From contig SHND01000015.1 in NCBI GenBank assembly GCA_004295045.1, positions 1-34,461 on the forward strand: DNA of 34,461 nt, read 5' to 3'. This DNA comes from Chloroflexota bacterium (GTDB lineage Bacteria; Chloroflexota; Anaerolineae; UBA4142; SHND01). This document shows positions 1 through 8,841 of the stretch, piece by piece (the first letter of the stretch is position 1; every line of letters starts with the position of its first letter). A program made the position numbers and the translations under genes. The notes beneath the pieces were generated by a model. The model saw nothing but the letters and a program-made list of their open reading frames with translations, had not been told where the DNA came from and ran no database searches.

Positions 1-2
1 CC

Positions 3-323
3 GACGCGGTGACGAATGGGAAACCGACTGTGATTTTGTTTGCGACACCGCGTTTTTGTACGACGCGCACGTGCGGTCCCAGTCATCAGGTCGTCATGTC
101 GCTCGCGCAAAATTATGCCGACCGCGTAAATTTTATCCACGTCGAAGTGTACAAAGATTTTGAAACGTTTCAGCCCGCCGACGCAATGGTGGAATGGAAT
201 CTCAAGACCGAGCCGTGGCTCTTTTTCGTTGACAAGCAGGGCAAGATTGCAGAAAAATTTGAAGGCGGAATCACGTCAAAAGAAATTGTGCCGGCGTTTC
301 TGAAATTTATCGGCGAGGAGTGA
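3..323 (+). CDS. Thioredoxin-like domain protein, C-terminal part (cut by window edge)
   Basis: The frame is open to the left edge, and the GTG at 9 is only the first possible start inside the window, so the true N-terminus probably lies outside. The visible part has a thioredoxin-fold pattern: a hydrophobic strand (PTVILFATP), two cysteines just after it, a second strand (VNFIHVEVY) and the cis-Pro-type segment TEPWLFFVDKQGKI. The cysteines are spaced C-x4-C (FCTTRTCGP) rather than the classical CxxC, so ordinary disulfide-reductase activity should not be assumed. Many proteins of this kind are exported lipoproteins with a C-terminal thioredoxin domain (family knowledge); a signal peptide cannot be seen here. 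The stop codon overlaps the start of the next gene (TGATG), so the two are probably co-translated. Confidence 0.7.
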   Translation, partial: DAVTNGKPTVILFATPRFCTTRTCGPSHQVVMSLAQNYADRVNFIHVEVYKDFETFQPADAMVEWNLKTEPWLFFVDKQGKIAEKFEGGITSKEIVPAFLKFIGEE

Positions 324-703
324 TGAGCGAGAGGGAAATGGCTAAAGTGATGGCGATTGAGCGCGCGTGGGCAGAGGCGCACCTGCACGGCGATTTTGAA
401 ACAATCGCGCGCTTGATGGCTGATGATTTTTTGAAAATCGAAGCCGATGGTTCAGTGAGTGATCGGGCGATGACGCTTGCGAATTACACACTCGAAACGC
501 GCGCTTGGGAAAAAGCAGAAGGCGATGAATATATCGTACGCGTGTATGGCGACATTGCGTTGGTGGTGGGACGCTGGACAGCGCGTGGCATAAACAATGG
601 CAAACACTTTGGTTACGCCGCGCGTTTTTTATCGGTGTACGCGAAACGCGATGGGGAATGGAAAATGGTTGCGGAACAATCAACCGAGATTCCAGCAAGA
701 TAA
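323..703 (+). CDS. SnoaL-like/DUF4440 protein (NTF2-like fold)
   Basis: A protein of 126 residues whose pattern matches the DUF4440/SnoaL-like NTF2 fold: an N-terminal helix with W and aspartates (ERAWAEAHLHGDFETIARLMADDF), then alternating strands ending in DGEWKMVAEQST. Members are small cone-shaped proteins that bind or turn over small molecules; the ligand cannot be predicted here. I chose the ATG at 323, which overlaps the upstream stop (TGATG) behind a GAGGAG sequence. The GTG at 320 and the ATG at 338 are alternatives. It likely forms an operon with the thioredoxin-like gene and ends at a strong terminator. Confidence 0.75.
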   Translation: MSEREMAKVMAIERAWAEAHLHGDFETIARLMADDFLKIEADGSVSDRAMTLANYTLETRAWEKAEGDEYIVRVYGDIALVVGRWTARGINNGKHFGYAARFLSVYAKRDGEWKMVAEQSTEIPAR

Positions 704-740
704 AAAATTCCGATGCAATACTCGCATCGGAATTTTTTAT
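700..740. terminator. Bidirectional intrinsic terminator
   Basis: A perfect 17-bp inverted repeat (arms 700-716 and 724-740) with a 7-base loop. Its GC core (CCGATGC/GCATCGG) is flanked by A and T runs, so it gives a U-tract on both strands. It separates the convergent SnoaL-like and ribokinase genes. Confidence 0.9.
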
Positions 741-1660
741 CAGGGTGTTCCCGCAAGAAACTCTTCCAGTTCGGCGCGCGTGGGCAGTGATGGCTGCGCG
801 CCGAGTTTAGTAGCGGCAAGCGCGCCCGCCGCGCTTGCCGTCCGCAGACTGGTTTCCCAATCCTGCTCGCGCGCCAGTGCAACCCCCAGCGCGCCGACAA
901 AGGCGTCGCCCGCGGCGGTGGTATCCACCACTTGCACTTGAAACGGCGTCACCTGCTGTGCGACCGCGTTTTCATTCAACCACAACGCGCCTTTTTCACC
1001 CAAAGTAATAATCACAGTGCGCGCGCCCATTTGTTGCAGCGCGTGCGCCGCCTGCGTCGCGCTGTCGAAATCGTGAACGGGAAGCCCCGTGAGTAGAGCC
1101 GCTTCTGTTTCGTTCGGAATAATCACGTCAACATTTTGCAAGAGTTCACTGGATAATTGTCGAGCAGGCGCGGGATTCAAGATCGTCAGCGCGCCTGCAT
1201 TATGCGCGACGCGCAAAGCATACGTTACGCTGTCGAGTGGAATTTCCAACTGCGCGATCACCACACGCGCGGCGCGAATTGCCTCACGCGCTGAATCCAC
1301 ATCCTGCCGCGTTACGCGTCCATTCGCGCCGGGCGCAACGATGATCGAATTTTGTCCTTGATCGTCCACGCTGATCAATGCCACGCCGCTTGCAGCTTGC
1401 GCGTCCTCGAACACAAACTGCGCGTCAACTCCTACAGCATTCAATTGCGAGCGCAGCTGTTTTCCAAAATCATCCGCGCCGACGCGTCCGATCAATTTTA
1501 CCGGCGCGCCTAGTTTCGCCGCAGCCACCGCTTGATTCGCGCCTTTGCCTCCCGGCGCAGTCGAAAACGTATGTCCCAAGATCGTTTCGCCCGGCGCAGG
1601 AATGCGCGGCGTGCGTACGATCAAGTCCATGTTGAGCGAACCGACGACGATGATTGACAT
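740..1660 (-). CDS. rbsK: Ribokinase
   Basis: Phosphorylates D-ribose at O5 with ATP, feeding ribose into the pentose phosphate pathway; cytoplasmic PfkB-family sugar kinase. The 306-residue length is typical. Visible family signatures are the N-terminal VVGSLNMDLI strand, the substrate-binding APGGKGANQAVAA segment (about residues 35-47), NETEAALLTG, and the C-terminal signature DTTAAGDAFVGAL, whose Asp is the catalytic base. No ribose transporter is adjacent. It is 32 bases downstream of the PEP carboxykinase gene on the same strand and probably shares its transcript. Other PfkB sugars cannot be excluded, but the GGKGANQA pattern favours ribose. Confidence 0.9.
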   Translation of the reverse strand: MSIIVVGSLNMDLIVRTPRIPAPGETILGHTFSTAPGGKGANQAVAAAKLGAPVKLIGRVGADDFGKQLRSQLNAVGVDAQFVFEDAQAASGVALISVDDQGQNSIIVAPGANGRVTRQDVDSAREAIRAARVVIAQLEIPLDSVTYALRVAHNAGALTILNPAPARQLSSELLQNVDVIIPNETEAALLTGLPVHDFDSATQAAHALQQMGARTVIITLGEKGALWLNENAVAQQVTPFQVQVVDTTAAGDAFVGALGVALAREQDWETSLRTASAAGALAATKLGAQPSLPTRAELEEFLAGTP

Positions 1661-1692
1661 GAAAACTCAAAACAACGACAGCCACAAACTTG

Positions 1693-3540
1693 TCACTGTT
1701 CCGCTTGCAGTGCGCCCCAATGTTCGGGCGAGCGCCACAAGCTGGAACGGATGAGCTCGCGCGTAAACAACATTTCCTTGGGCAGGCGATCGTACAATTT
1801 CATAAACAAAGCTTCATGCTCCAACAGCTCTTGCTGCCACGCCTCGCGATCCACTGACATGAGCGCGTGAAATTGTTCGCGCGAAAATTCCTCCATCCCG
1901 CGCCAATCAATGTCGTCGTAGCGCGGCATCCAGCCAATCGGACTTTCGATGCTCACGGCGCGGCCGCGTGCGCGTTCGACAATCCATTTCAAAATCCGCA
2001 TGTTGTCGCCGAAACCGGGCCAGAGAAAATTGCCCTGCGCGTCGCGGCGAAACCAATTGACCAGAAAAATGCGCGGTGGATTCGGCAAATGGCGCCCGAA
2101 ATTCAACCAATGATTGAAATAATCGCCCATGTGATAACCGGCGAACGGCAGCATCGCAAAAGGATCGCGGCGCACTTGCCCCAATGCGCCCGCCGCGGCG
2201 GCTGTCATTTCCGAACCCATCGTCGCCGCGCCGTACACGCCGTAATTCCAATTGAACGCCTGGTACACCAGCGGCACCGCCGTGGAGCGCCGCCCGCCAA
2301 AAATAAACGCGCTGATGGGAACGCCCTTTGGATCGTCAATCGCCTCGTCAATCGAAGGACACTGCGAAATCGGCGCAGTAAAGCGCGCGTTCGGATGCGC
2401 GGCATTGCGCCCACTCGATGGCGTCCAATCTTGCCCCAGCCAATCAATCAAATGCGCGGGCGCTTGTTTCGTCATCCCTTCCCACCACACATCGCCGTCG
2501 TCGGTCAACGCGACGTTGGTGAAAATCGTGTTCGCGCGAATTGTAGCCATCGCGTTCGGGTTGGAACGCTCGGACGTGCCGGGCGCGACGCCGAACATGC
2601 CCGCTTCGGGATTGATGGCATACAATCTCCCATCGCTGCTCGGTTTGATCCAAGCAATGTCATCGCCGACTGTCGTCACTTTCCATCCTTCCTCCTGAAA
2701 CGCGGGCGGCGGAATGAGCATGGCAAAATTCGTTTTGCCGCACGCGGACGGAAACGCGGCGGCGACGTACGTTTTCGTTCCTTTTGGATCGGCGACGCCC
2801 AAGATGAGCATATGCTCGGCGAGCCAACCTTCGTCGCGCGCCAGCACGGACGCGATGCGCAGCGCGAAACATTTTTTGCCCAACAGCGCGTTGCCGCCAT
2901 AGCCGCTGCCGTACGACCAGATCGCGCGCTCTTCGGGAAAATGAACAATATATTTGTTTTCGGGATTGCAGGGCCATGCAACATCGCGCGCCCCTTCTGC
3001 CAGCGGCATCCCCACCGAATGAACGCACGGAATAAATTCACCGTCCTTGCCAAGCACATCGTACACCGCTCTGCCCATGCGCGTCATGATACGCATACTG
3101 ACCGCCACGTATGGCGAATCGGAAAGTTCGACGCCGATGTGCGCGATGGGCGAACCAAGCGGACCCATGCTGAACGGAATGACGTACATTGTGCGTCCGC
3201 GCATACAGCCGTCAAAGAGCCGCGTCAACGTCTCTTTCATCTCTTTCGGCTGCACCCAATTGTTCGTCGGTCCCGCATCTTGTTTGCTCAACGAACAAAT
3301 AAAGGTGCGGTCTTCAACCCGCGCAACATCGGACGGATCCGAGCGCGCGAGAAAACTGTTTGGACGTTTTTCGGAATTGAGCCGAATGAGCGTTCCCGCT
3401 TGAACCATTTGCTCGTTCAGCGCGTCGTACTCTGCTTGCGAACCATCGCACCAATGCACGCGCGCGGGTTTGCACAGCTCTACCATCTCTGCGACCCACG
3501 CGCGCAATTTGGTATTCGTTACATAGTCCGGAATAATCAT
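1693..3540 (-). CDS. pckG: Phosphoenolpyruvate carboxykinase (GTP)
   Basis: Interconverts oxaloacetate plus GTP with phosphoenolpyruvate, CO2 and GDP: the first committed step of gluconeogenesis, or an anaplerotic reaction in reverse. The 615-residue protein has the GTP-class hallmarks: [16 protein letters not shown] (about 209-224) with metal and substrate ligands, the P-loop [10 protein letters not shown] (about 262-271) with the class-specific reactive Cys, and the C-terminal nucleotide site FLVNWFRRD...[13 protein letters not shown]. The start ATG is preceded by AAGGAG at 9-base spacing. The long open frame on the opposite strand is a GC-driven shadow. Confidence 0.96.
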   Translation of the reverse strand: MIIPDYVTNTKLRAWVAEMVELCKPARVHWCDGSQAEYDALNEQMVQAGTLIRLNSEKRPNSFLARSDPSDVARVEDRTFICSLSKQDAGPTNNWVQPKEMKETLTRLFDGCMRGRTMYVIPFSMGPLGSPIAHIGVELSDSPYVAVSMRIMTRMGRAVYDVLGKDGEFIPCVHSVGMPLAEGARDVAWPCNPENKYIVHFPEERAIWSYGSGYGGNALLGKKCFALRIASVLARDEGWLAEHMLILGVADPKGTKTYVAAAFPSACGKTNFAMLIPPPAFQEEGWKVTTVGDDIAWIKPSSDGRLYAINPEAGMFGVAPGTSERSNPNAMATIRANTIFTNVALTDDGDVWWEGMTKQAPAHLIDWLGQDWTPSSGRNAAHPNARFTAPISQCPSIDEAIDDPKGVPISAFIFGGRRSTAVPLVYQAFNWNYGVYGAATMGSEMTAAAAGALGQVRRDPFAMLPFAGYHMGDYFNHWLNFGRHLPNPPRIFLVNWFRRDAQGNFLWPGFGDNMRILKWIVERARGRAVSIESPIGWMPRYDDIDWRGMEEFSREQFHALMSVDREAWQQELLEHEALFMKLYDRLPKEMLFTRELIRSSLWRSPEHWGALQAEQ

Positions 3541-3622
3541 CTGTGATTTTCTCCTTTATTTTTATGACGCGTCTTGCGCGTCTCAAGTCTCTGCATTACC
3601 GCTTGACCTTGTTGTTCCGGCA

Positions 3623-5797
3623 TCAAGTTTGTTTTGGTTTTAGGATGGTTTGCCAAAGGGTGTACAACAACATGCTTGTAATGAGTACGGCTCCGATGAC
3701 AAATCCCGACTCTGCTACGAGCCGAATGGCAAGCTCCTCAAACTCACCAACTCTTCCTTCAATTGGAACAAGTAAAGTGAGCGTTGAGCCAAGCAGCAAC
3801 CCTATCAGCAGCACACTGAGAATGATGCGACGGATACCCGAATCAATTCCAGTTTGCAAGATACTGACCCGCTGATCAATACTGTTCAGATTGAGCTGGA
3901 ACAACGACTGACCGTTCTGAAAATCATCCAGCAGGGTGCCCGTTGCATTCAGCAGCTCTGGGAGGCGACCAATGAGATCGCGTGCCAACGGCTTGCCGAT
4001 AAAGTTGCGAACCTTCTCGGGCTTTAGTTGCGCCAGCAGCAGTTCTTTCATCGTCATAACGGCGACGTTGAGAATATAATCTAGCGGCTTGTCGCCCATT
4101 AAGGTGCGCATAATGGATTCTCCCTGACCGATGGCTTTGAATGCCAGAGCGAACTCTCCGCGCAACTTCAAGTCATAGCGAAAAAGCAAGCCAACGAGAT
4201 CGTGGACAATTTTCGTGATGTCCAGTGTTGAATCTTCCAGGAGCAGATAACTGTTGATCAAGCGCTCAACATCGCGCTCAAAGGCAATCCGGTCAAAGCC
4301 CTGCGCAGGTTTGCAAATAGTGACCATGACGCGCGCAACTGCACGGGCATCCCGGTCCTGCAATGCCCAGATCAACTCTCCTATTGCAAAGCGGTCTGCG
4401 CGGGTCAGATACCCCATCAGTCCCATATCGAGAAAGATGATACAACGCGTCTCAAGGTTGACCCATATGTTGCCGGGATGCAGGTCTGCATGGAAAAAGC
4501 CGTCAAAAAGTAGCTGTTGCAGGAGCGCGCGAAAAAAGTTTAGCGCTAACTCCTCCCGGTTGATCCCGGCTGCGTTCAGCGCGGCAACGTCCGAAATCTT
4601 AACCCCCTCAACGCGTTCCTGAGTCAATATTTTCGAGGTGCTATACAAACCGTATATCTTTGGAATACGTACAAAGGAAAACTTTTGCATGTTGTGGCGC
4701 AAAAGCCGGGCGTGATAAGCTTCGTTCGCATAATCCAGTTCGGACTGAAGATTCTCAGCAAATTCATTGAACAGTGCGCCCAGTCCGAATTGGCGAACCC
4801 AGGTCACACGCCGTTCCACCGTATCCAGCACATCCTGCATCACATTGAGGTCGCCTTTGACAGTCACTTCGATGTTCGGGCGGCGCACTTTGACGACAAC
4901 TCGTTCGCCGGTGTGCAGCGTGGCGGCGTGCACTTGCGCGGTAGATGCCGCTGCCTGTGGATGCGTGTCGAAGGTGGCAAAGACGCTTTCGGGGGGCTTG
5001 CCTAATTCTTTCAGAATGACCTGCTCAACTTCAGTGTACGGGAAGGGCTTGACATCATCCTGTAACCGCGCCAGTTCAGTTTGCCAGGCAGCGGGCAAAG
5101 TTTCGATACGGCTCGCCGCCATCTGCCCGAACTTGACAAATGTCGGACCCAACTCCTGCAGCATCAGGCGCACCTTTACAGCGGGGTCGTTCTCCATCAA
5201 TCGCGGATGACGGCGATACAGCAGCTTTTGCATGGCGCGGCGAAAGTCCCGCAAAGGCGTGAGACCAACAAGGATGTCAATCACATAGCTCTGGATGGTG
5301 TTGACCATTTGCAGAATCCGCAGGTTCTCTACGATACGATTACGCCATCCCGTTGGCAGCATCCCAAGCCAGCGCCAATAGGCAGGTGTCTTGCGTACTT
5401 CGACGGCACGCGGAGCATCAAAACCGAACAGCGCCTCCATCCCCAGCACGACAACTCCCATCAGCATTGCGCCCAGAATCGCCGAAAACAACCGAGCCGC
5501 ACCGATTTCCCAGACCGTCGGCGAGAGATAAGACAGCAGCAAAAAGATGAAAGTGTCCGTGACGAGCGCTAACAGTCCCATTGACCAAATATACAACCGT
5601 CCGGTCAGAAAAAGTATGATTGGGCGAAGGAAAGAGTGCAGGGTGCCAAAGATAAGACCGATGATACCATATGCAAACAGCGTAGCGAACGGCTCAGGTA
5701 AAGAGGGATTGGGGACAAGACGTAAACCGGGGACGATGCTCATGACCAAGGCGGCTGCAATCGTGTACATGGTAATGCGAACGATAAAGTATGCCAT
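3623..5797 (-). CDS. ABC1/UbiB-family atypical kinase with N-terminal holin-like membrane domain
   Basis: A 724-residue protein with two parts. Residues about 1-120 form four hydrophobic segments that resemble the 4-TM phage-holin family PF04020 (GLIFGTLHSFLRPI followed by IWSMGLLALVTDTF). Residues about 200-560 are an ABC1/COQ8/UbiB kinase-like domain: KxGQ motif in GPTFVKFGQMAASR (about 216-228), alanine-rich loop AAASTAQVHAA, VVVKVRRP with the ATP-binding Lys (about 302), HADLHPGN catalytic loop (about 439) and the DMG metal motif (about 456). Two more membrane helices lie at the C-terminus. Relatives support ubiquinone or other isoprenoid-lipid metabolism (family knowledge); the substrate is unknown, and no quinone genes are nearby. 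A GGGAG sequence precedes the ATG. Codon use is less GCG-rich than in its neighbours. Confidence 0.85.
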   Translation of the reverse strand: MAYFIVRITMYTIAAALVMSIVPGLRLVPNPSLPEPFATLFAYGIIGLIFGTLHSFLRPIILFLTGRLYIWSMGLLALVTDTFIFLLLSYLSPTVWEIGAARLFSAILGAMLMGVVVLGMEALFGFDAPRAVEVRKTPAYWRWLGMLPTGWRNRIVENLRILQMVNTIQSYVIDILVGLTPLRDFRRAMQKLLYRRHPRLMENDPAVKVRLMLQELGPTFVKFGQMAASRIETLPAAWQTELARLQDDVKPFPYTEVEQVILKELGKPPESVFATFDTHPQAAASTAQVHAATLHTGERVVVKVRRPNIEVTVKGDLNVMQDVLDTVERRVTWVRQFGLGALFNEFAENLQSELDYANEAYHARLLRHNMQKFSFVRIPKIYGLYSTSKILTQERVEGVKISDVAALNAAGINREELALNFFRALLQQLLFDGFFHADLHPGNIWVNLETRCIIFLDMGLMGYLTRADRFAIGELIWALQDRDARAVARVMVTICKPAQGFDRIAFERDVERLINSYLLLEDSTLDITKIVHDLVGLLFRYDLKLRGEFALAFKAIGQGESIMRTLMGDKPLDYILNVAVMTMKELLLAQLKPEKVRNFIGKPLARDLIGRLPELLNATGTLLDDFQNGQSLFQLNLNSIDQRVSILQTGIDSGIRRIILSVLLIGLLLGSTLTLLVPIEGRVGEFEELAIRLVAESGFVIGAVLITSMLLYTLWQTILKPKQT

Positions 5798-5836
5798 GTT
5801 AATTTACTCCCACAGACGCCTCATGGCGTATGCGAG

Positions 5837-5927
5837 GCAACGTTAAGATATCGGAATTATTTGCCGAGACGGTATATCTCAACAATGCCCGGCACTGTTC
5901 ATCAATAGCAACGCTTGCAACGTTAAG
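5837..5927. repeat. Direct repeat pair in the spacer upstream of the ABC1 kinase gene
   Basis: The 11-mer GCAACGTTAAG occurs at 5837-5847 and again at 5917-5927, in the 144-base spacer between the ABC1-kinase start and the DUF1684 stop. Between the copies lies an AT-rich stretch with a short inverted pair (AGATAT/ATATCT). It could be a regulator-binding pair or an insertion scar. Confidence 0.4.
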
Positions 5928-5941
5928 GCGCTTGATGCGTG

Positions 5942-6454
5942 TTAAAAGTTTTTCTCACCCGCTTCAATTCGCACCCGCAGGCGATTTTCGGCGGGCGGAA
6001 TGGGGCAGCTCCAGCGCGCATAATCATACACGCAGTAAGGATTGTACGCGACGTTGAAATCCACGAGCAGTTTGTCCAAGCCGACGCGTTCGGGTTCGAG
6101 ATAGCGCCCCGCGCCGTACGTTTCTTGCGGCGCCGTCGCGTCAACAAAGGGCAGAAAATATTCGCCGGGGTTATCTTCCGATTCGTACACTTGCAGCGTA
6201 ACCTCTTGCCCGTTCACGGGAAAACGAATTTGTCCCGCCCTTGAATAATCGCGCAGGTCGCCTTTGCTCGTTTGCATTTCGACGTGTTCGGGCTGCGCGT
6301 AGCGTTCCAAATCGAGCGTAAAGCGAAGCGCGTCATTTTCAGGAAAATAATTCAGTCCCGTAAAATTTTTTTTCTGCTCCTCCGACAGCGGCGATTGAAC
6401 ATGATTCTTGAAAAAATCATCTTTCATTTTGCGAAATTCTGCTAGCTCTGACAT
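5942..6454 (-). CDS. DUF1684 family protein
   Basis: A 170-residue protein that matches DUF1684 throughout. The conserved C-terminal block is present: FLPFVDATAPQETYGAGRYL, then VDFNVAYNPYCVYD and WSCPIPPAENRLRVRI. The family is widespread but has no established biochemical function; the conserved YNPYC...WSCP block suggests a ligand-binding site. No signal peptide is visible. The ATG at 6454 has no Shine-Dalgarno sequence, and a small inverted-repeat element starts 14 bases upstream and may have displaced the original leader. Confidence 0.85.
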   Translation of the reverse strand: MSELAEFRKMKDDFFKNHVQSPLSEEQKKNFTGLNYFPENDALRFTLDLERYAQPEHVEMQTSKGDLRDYSRAGQIRFPVNGQEVTLQVYESEDNPGEYFLPFVDATAPQETYGAGRYLEPERVGLDKLLVDFNVAYNPYCVYDYARWSCPIPPAENRLRVRIEAGEKNF

Positions 6455-6467
6455 CGTATTTCAACGC

Positions 6468-6539
6468 GTAGGGGCGAAGCATTGACAGGCGCGTTCGCGA
6501 CAACCGAAACAGCATTGAATGTCAATGCTTTGTCCCTAC
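6468..6539. mobile_element. MITE-like inverted-repeat element
   Basis: Arms GTAGGGGCGAAGCATTGAC (6468-6486) and, inverted, 6521-6539 match at 17 of 19 positions; both mismatches would be G-U pairs in RNA. They enclose a 34-base loop. The outer GTAGGGGCGAAGCATT sequence is shared with the element at 32581-32649. The right end overlaps the last codons of the FAD oxidoreductase gene and provides its TAG stop. Confidence 0.7.
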
Positions 6540-7816
6540 TGAACCCAATCCAAAAAGCGATAATACAACGCGGCGAACGGCAGAAACCACGGATTGCCCG
6601 AATACAACGGCATCGTCGGAAAATTCATTCCCTCAAACGGATTGTGCCATTCCTTACCCGCGATGCGATTTCCGAGTTGTTGTCCAAGATACGTAGCGAG
6701 CGCGACACCGTGCCCCGCATAGCCCATCGCATAATACACGCCGTCCATTTGCCCCGCGTGCGGATAAATGTCGAACGTGAAACCGAGCGTGCCGCCCCAC
6801 GCGTACGCGGTCGGATAGTTCTCCACCTGCGGAAAAATTTCCAACATCCCTTTACGCAAAATGTCCGCGCTCTCGCGCACCGTATCACGCGATTCGGGAA
6901 AGAATGCGGCACGTCCGCCAAACACGATTCGATCATCGGGCGAACGACGAAAATAGTACAAGAAATTTTTCGTGTCGAAAATCATGCGGTTGTTTGGAAT
7001 GAGTTGGCTAGCCAACTCATTCCCTAGCGGCTCGGTGGCGATGATGTAACTGCCAATCGGAATGATGCGTTTTTGAAATTGCGGCGTCGCGCGGTCGGTG
7101 TAACCATTCGTCGCGGCGATGACATCTTGAGCGAAAATATTTCCACGCGCGGTTTTCACCACAAAGCCGTTTGCAGATTTTTCGATTTGTGTTGCCGACG
7201 TCGCGTCGTGCAAATCTGCGCCCGCGCGCTGCGCCGCCAATGCCAAGCCGCGCACATATTTTGCCGGATGCAGTCCCGCGCTCCGTTCGTCCACCATGCC
7301 GCCGTGATAAAAATTCGTGTCCAGTTCCGCGCGCAACTTTTCTTTGGGAATAATTTGCGTTGTGTAATCAAAATCGCGTTCGAGCAATTCGTGGGTTTCT
7401 TCCAAATCTTTCATGTGCGCGGGTTTGTACGCCGCGTCGAGATGCCCGCGCCGCGCAAAATCGCAGTCAATCTTTTCTTCTTGCACAATGGTTGCGACCG
7501 TTTCGATTGCAGCGAGTGATGCATTCCACAAATCGCGCGCGCGTTCCATTCCAAAGACGCGCGTCATTTCGCCGATGCCGTGTTTGTGTCCGGTGAGAAC
7601 CATGCCGCCGTTGCGCGAACTCGCGCCCCAGCCGATGGTTTCTTTTTCCAAAACGGTGACGTTGGCGCCGAGTTTCGCCAAACGCAGCGCGGCAGAGAGC
7701 CCCGTATAGCCGCCGCCGATAATCACAACATCCGCGCGTTCGGGCAGCGGACGATTCGCAAATGATGGGAGTTCGGGCGCGGTGGCAGACCAGAGAGATT
7801 GTTGTTGGAATGACAT
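6536..7816 (-). CDS. FAD-dependent oxidoreductase, DadA/PuuB-like (DAO family)
   Basis: A 426-residue flavoprotein of the D-amino-acid oxidase/glycine oxidase superfamily, probably oxidising an amine or amino-acid C-N bond. The N-terminal dinucleotide fold is clear: VVIIGGGYTGLSAALRLAKL (about 29-48), followed by VTVLEKETIGWGASSRNGGM, in which the Glu binds the FAD ribose and GASSRNGG is typical of gamma-glutamylputrescine-oxidase-like members. C-terminal GVYYAMGYAGHGVALATYLG closes the FAD site. The true substrate cannot be read from sequence and no polyamine genes are adjacent. The start lies 9 bases after the TerC stop, without an obvious ribosome site. The stop is supplied by a repeat element, and a 28-bp perfect palindrome lies inside the gene. 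Confidence 0.85.
   Translation of the reverse strand: MSFQQQSLWSATAPELPSFANRPLPERADVVIIGGGYTGLSAALRLAKLGANVTVLEKETIGWGASSRNGGMVLTGHKHGIGEMTRVFGMERARDLWNASLAAIETVATIVQEEKIDCDFARRGHLDAAYKPAHMKDLEETHELLERDFDYTTQIIPKEKLRAELDTNFYHGGMVDERSAGLHPAKYVRGLALAAQRAGADLHDATSATQIEKSANGFVVKTARGNIFAQDVIAATNGYTDRATPQFQKRIIPIGSYIIATEPLGNELASQLIPNNRMIFDTKNFLYYFRRSPDDRIVFGGRAAFFPESRDTVRESADILRKGMLEIFPQVENYPTAYAWGGTLGFTFDIYPHAGQMDGVYYAMGYAGHGVALATYLGQQLGNRIAGKEWHNPFEGMNFPTMPLYSGNPWFLPFAALYYRFLDWVQ
6996..7023. repeat. Perfect 28-bp palindrome inside the FAD oxidoreductase gene
   Basis: GGAATGAGTTGGCT is followed directly by its exact reverse complement with no spacer. It is read in frame and encodes the segment around NELASQLIP, where related proteins (from memory) have a sequence of about equal length, so it need not be an insertion. 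Confidence 0.8.
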
Positions 7817-7825
7817 TCGCTTGAT

Positions 7826-8599
7826 CTATTCTGTTGCACTCGCCGCTTGCGCGCCCGGTTTTTCGGGCACAATCGCATCGCGCAGCTTGACGGGATGTTC
7901 GGCTTTGCCACGCAAGCGCAGGTTTAGAATTTCGACAAAGACGGAAAAGCCCATCGCAAAATAGATATAGCCCTTTGGCACGTGGACATCGAACGCTTCG
8001 ATCGCCAGCGTGAAACCGATGAGCAAGAGAAAACTCAACGCGAGCATTTTGATCGTCGGACGTTCATCCACGAATTTGCTGATGGGTCCAGCCGCAAAGA
8101 TCATCACCGCCGCGGCAACGATAACTGCAATCACCATGATCGCAATTTCATTCACCATCCCAACAGCCGTGATGACCGAATCGAGCGAAAAGACAATATC
8201 GAGCAAAATAATTTGAAAGATCACCGCGTTGAATGTGGCGGCGACGCGCTTGCTCGTATGTCCCTCTTCCCCCTCCAGCTTTTGGTGAATTTCCTGTACG
8301 CTCTTGAAAATCAAAAAGAGACCGCCGACCAGCAGGATAATGTCGCGCCCCGACATTTCAAAGCCCGCGATGGTGACGATGGGTTGGGTCAGTTTCGCAA
8401 TGAACGAAAGCGAAAGCAGGAGCATGATTCGGGTAATGACCGCGAGCGCGATGCCTACCGTGCGCGCCCGCGCTTGCTGCTCCTTGGGCAGTTTGCTTGC
8501 GAGAATCGAAATGAAAATGATATTGTCCACGCCCAACACCAATTCGAGCGCGATCAAGGTGACGAGCGCCACCAAACCTTCCGCGTTTAACCACTCCAT
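7826..8599 (-). CDS. TerC-family integral membrane protein
   Basis: A 257-residue polytopic membrane protein of the TerC/YkoY family. About seven hydrophobic segments are visible. The conserved acidic membrane motifs are present: ELVLGVDNIIFISIL (about 19-33) and, in the second half, DIVFSLDSVITAVG (about 134-147), matching the family's two-fold repeat. Relatives are linked to metal-ion (notably manganese) export and to metallation of exported proteins; whether that applies here is inference. AGGAG lies about 12 bases before the ATG. The downstream FAD oxidoreductase gene follows after 9 bases, so the two probably share a transcript. Confidence 0.9.
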   Translation of the reverse strand: MEWLNAEGLVALVTLIALELVLGVDNIIFISILASKLPKEQQARARTVGIALAVITRIMLLLSLSFIAKLTQPIVTIAGFEMSGRDIILLVGGLFLIFKSVQEIHQKLEGEEGHTSKRVAATFNAVIFQIILLDIVFSLDSVITAVGMVNEIAIMVIAVIVAAAVMIFAAGPISKFVDERPTIKMLALSFLLLIGFTLAIEAFDVHVPKGYIYFAMGFSVFVEILNLRLRGKAEHPVKLRDAIVPEKPGAQAASATE

Positions 8600-8676
8600 A
8601 GGAAAATCACTCCTCGATCAGAATAGACGGCATTATAAACGAGCGGCGCGGATTCGCAACCGCGATTGTCTGTCAC

Positions 8677-8780
8677 TTGTCCACCTTTTTCCACAATTTA
8701 TGAAGCGTTATCCACAACGCGTGCTGCGCGCACCGCGCACAAGCACGCGTAAATTTCGCCGCGTCCGCGCCTTTTCCACA
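8677..8780 (+). promoter_or_regulatory. Cluster of DnaA-box-like 9-mers upstream of dnaE
   Basis: Four 9-mers in the same orientation resemble the DnaA box TTATCCACA: 8677-8685 (7 of 9), 8687-8695 TTTTCCACA (8 of 9), 8708-8716 TTATCCACA (perfect) and 8772-8780 TTTTCCACA (8 of 9). They lie between the divergent terC and dnaE genes and upstream of the dnaE promoter. This suggests DnaA control of dnaE, or less likely a replication origin; no dnaA, dnaN or long AT-rich unwinding region is present. Confidence 0.6.
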
Positions 8781-8841
8781 ACCGCGCATAACGTCGCGCG
8801 CGTGTTGATAAAAACTTTAAGGAGCTCCCGCGCGCGTACCA

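Noticed and set aside
1867..3546. A 559-codon open frame opposite the PEP carboxykinase gene
   Set aside because: It has no recognisable domain, is rich in His, Arg and Ala in the way typical of antisense GC-rich frames, and is fully covered by a clear pckG gene.
3560..3590. Terminator after the ABC1 kinase gene
   Set aside because: A short GACGCG/CGCGTC hairpin exists but is not followed by a T run on the minus strand, so read-through into pckG is likely.
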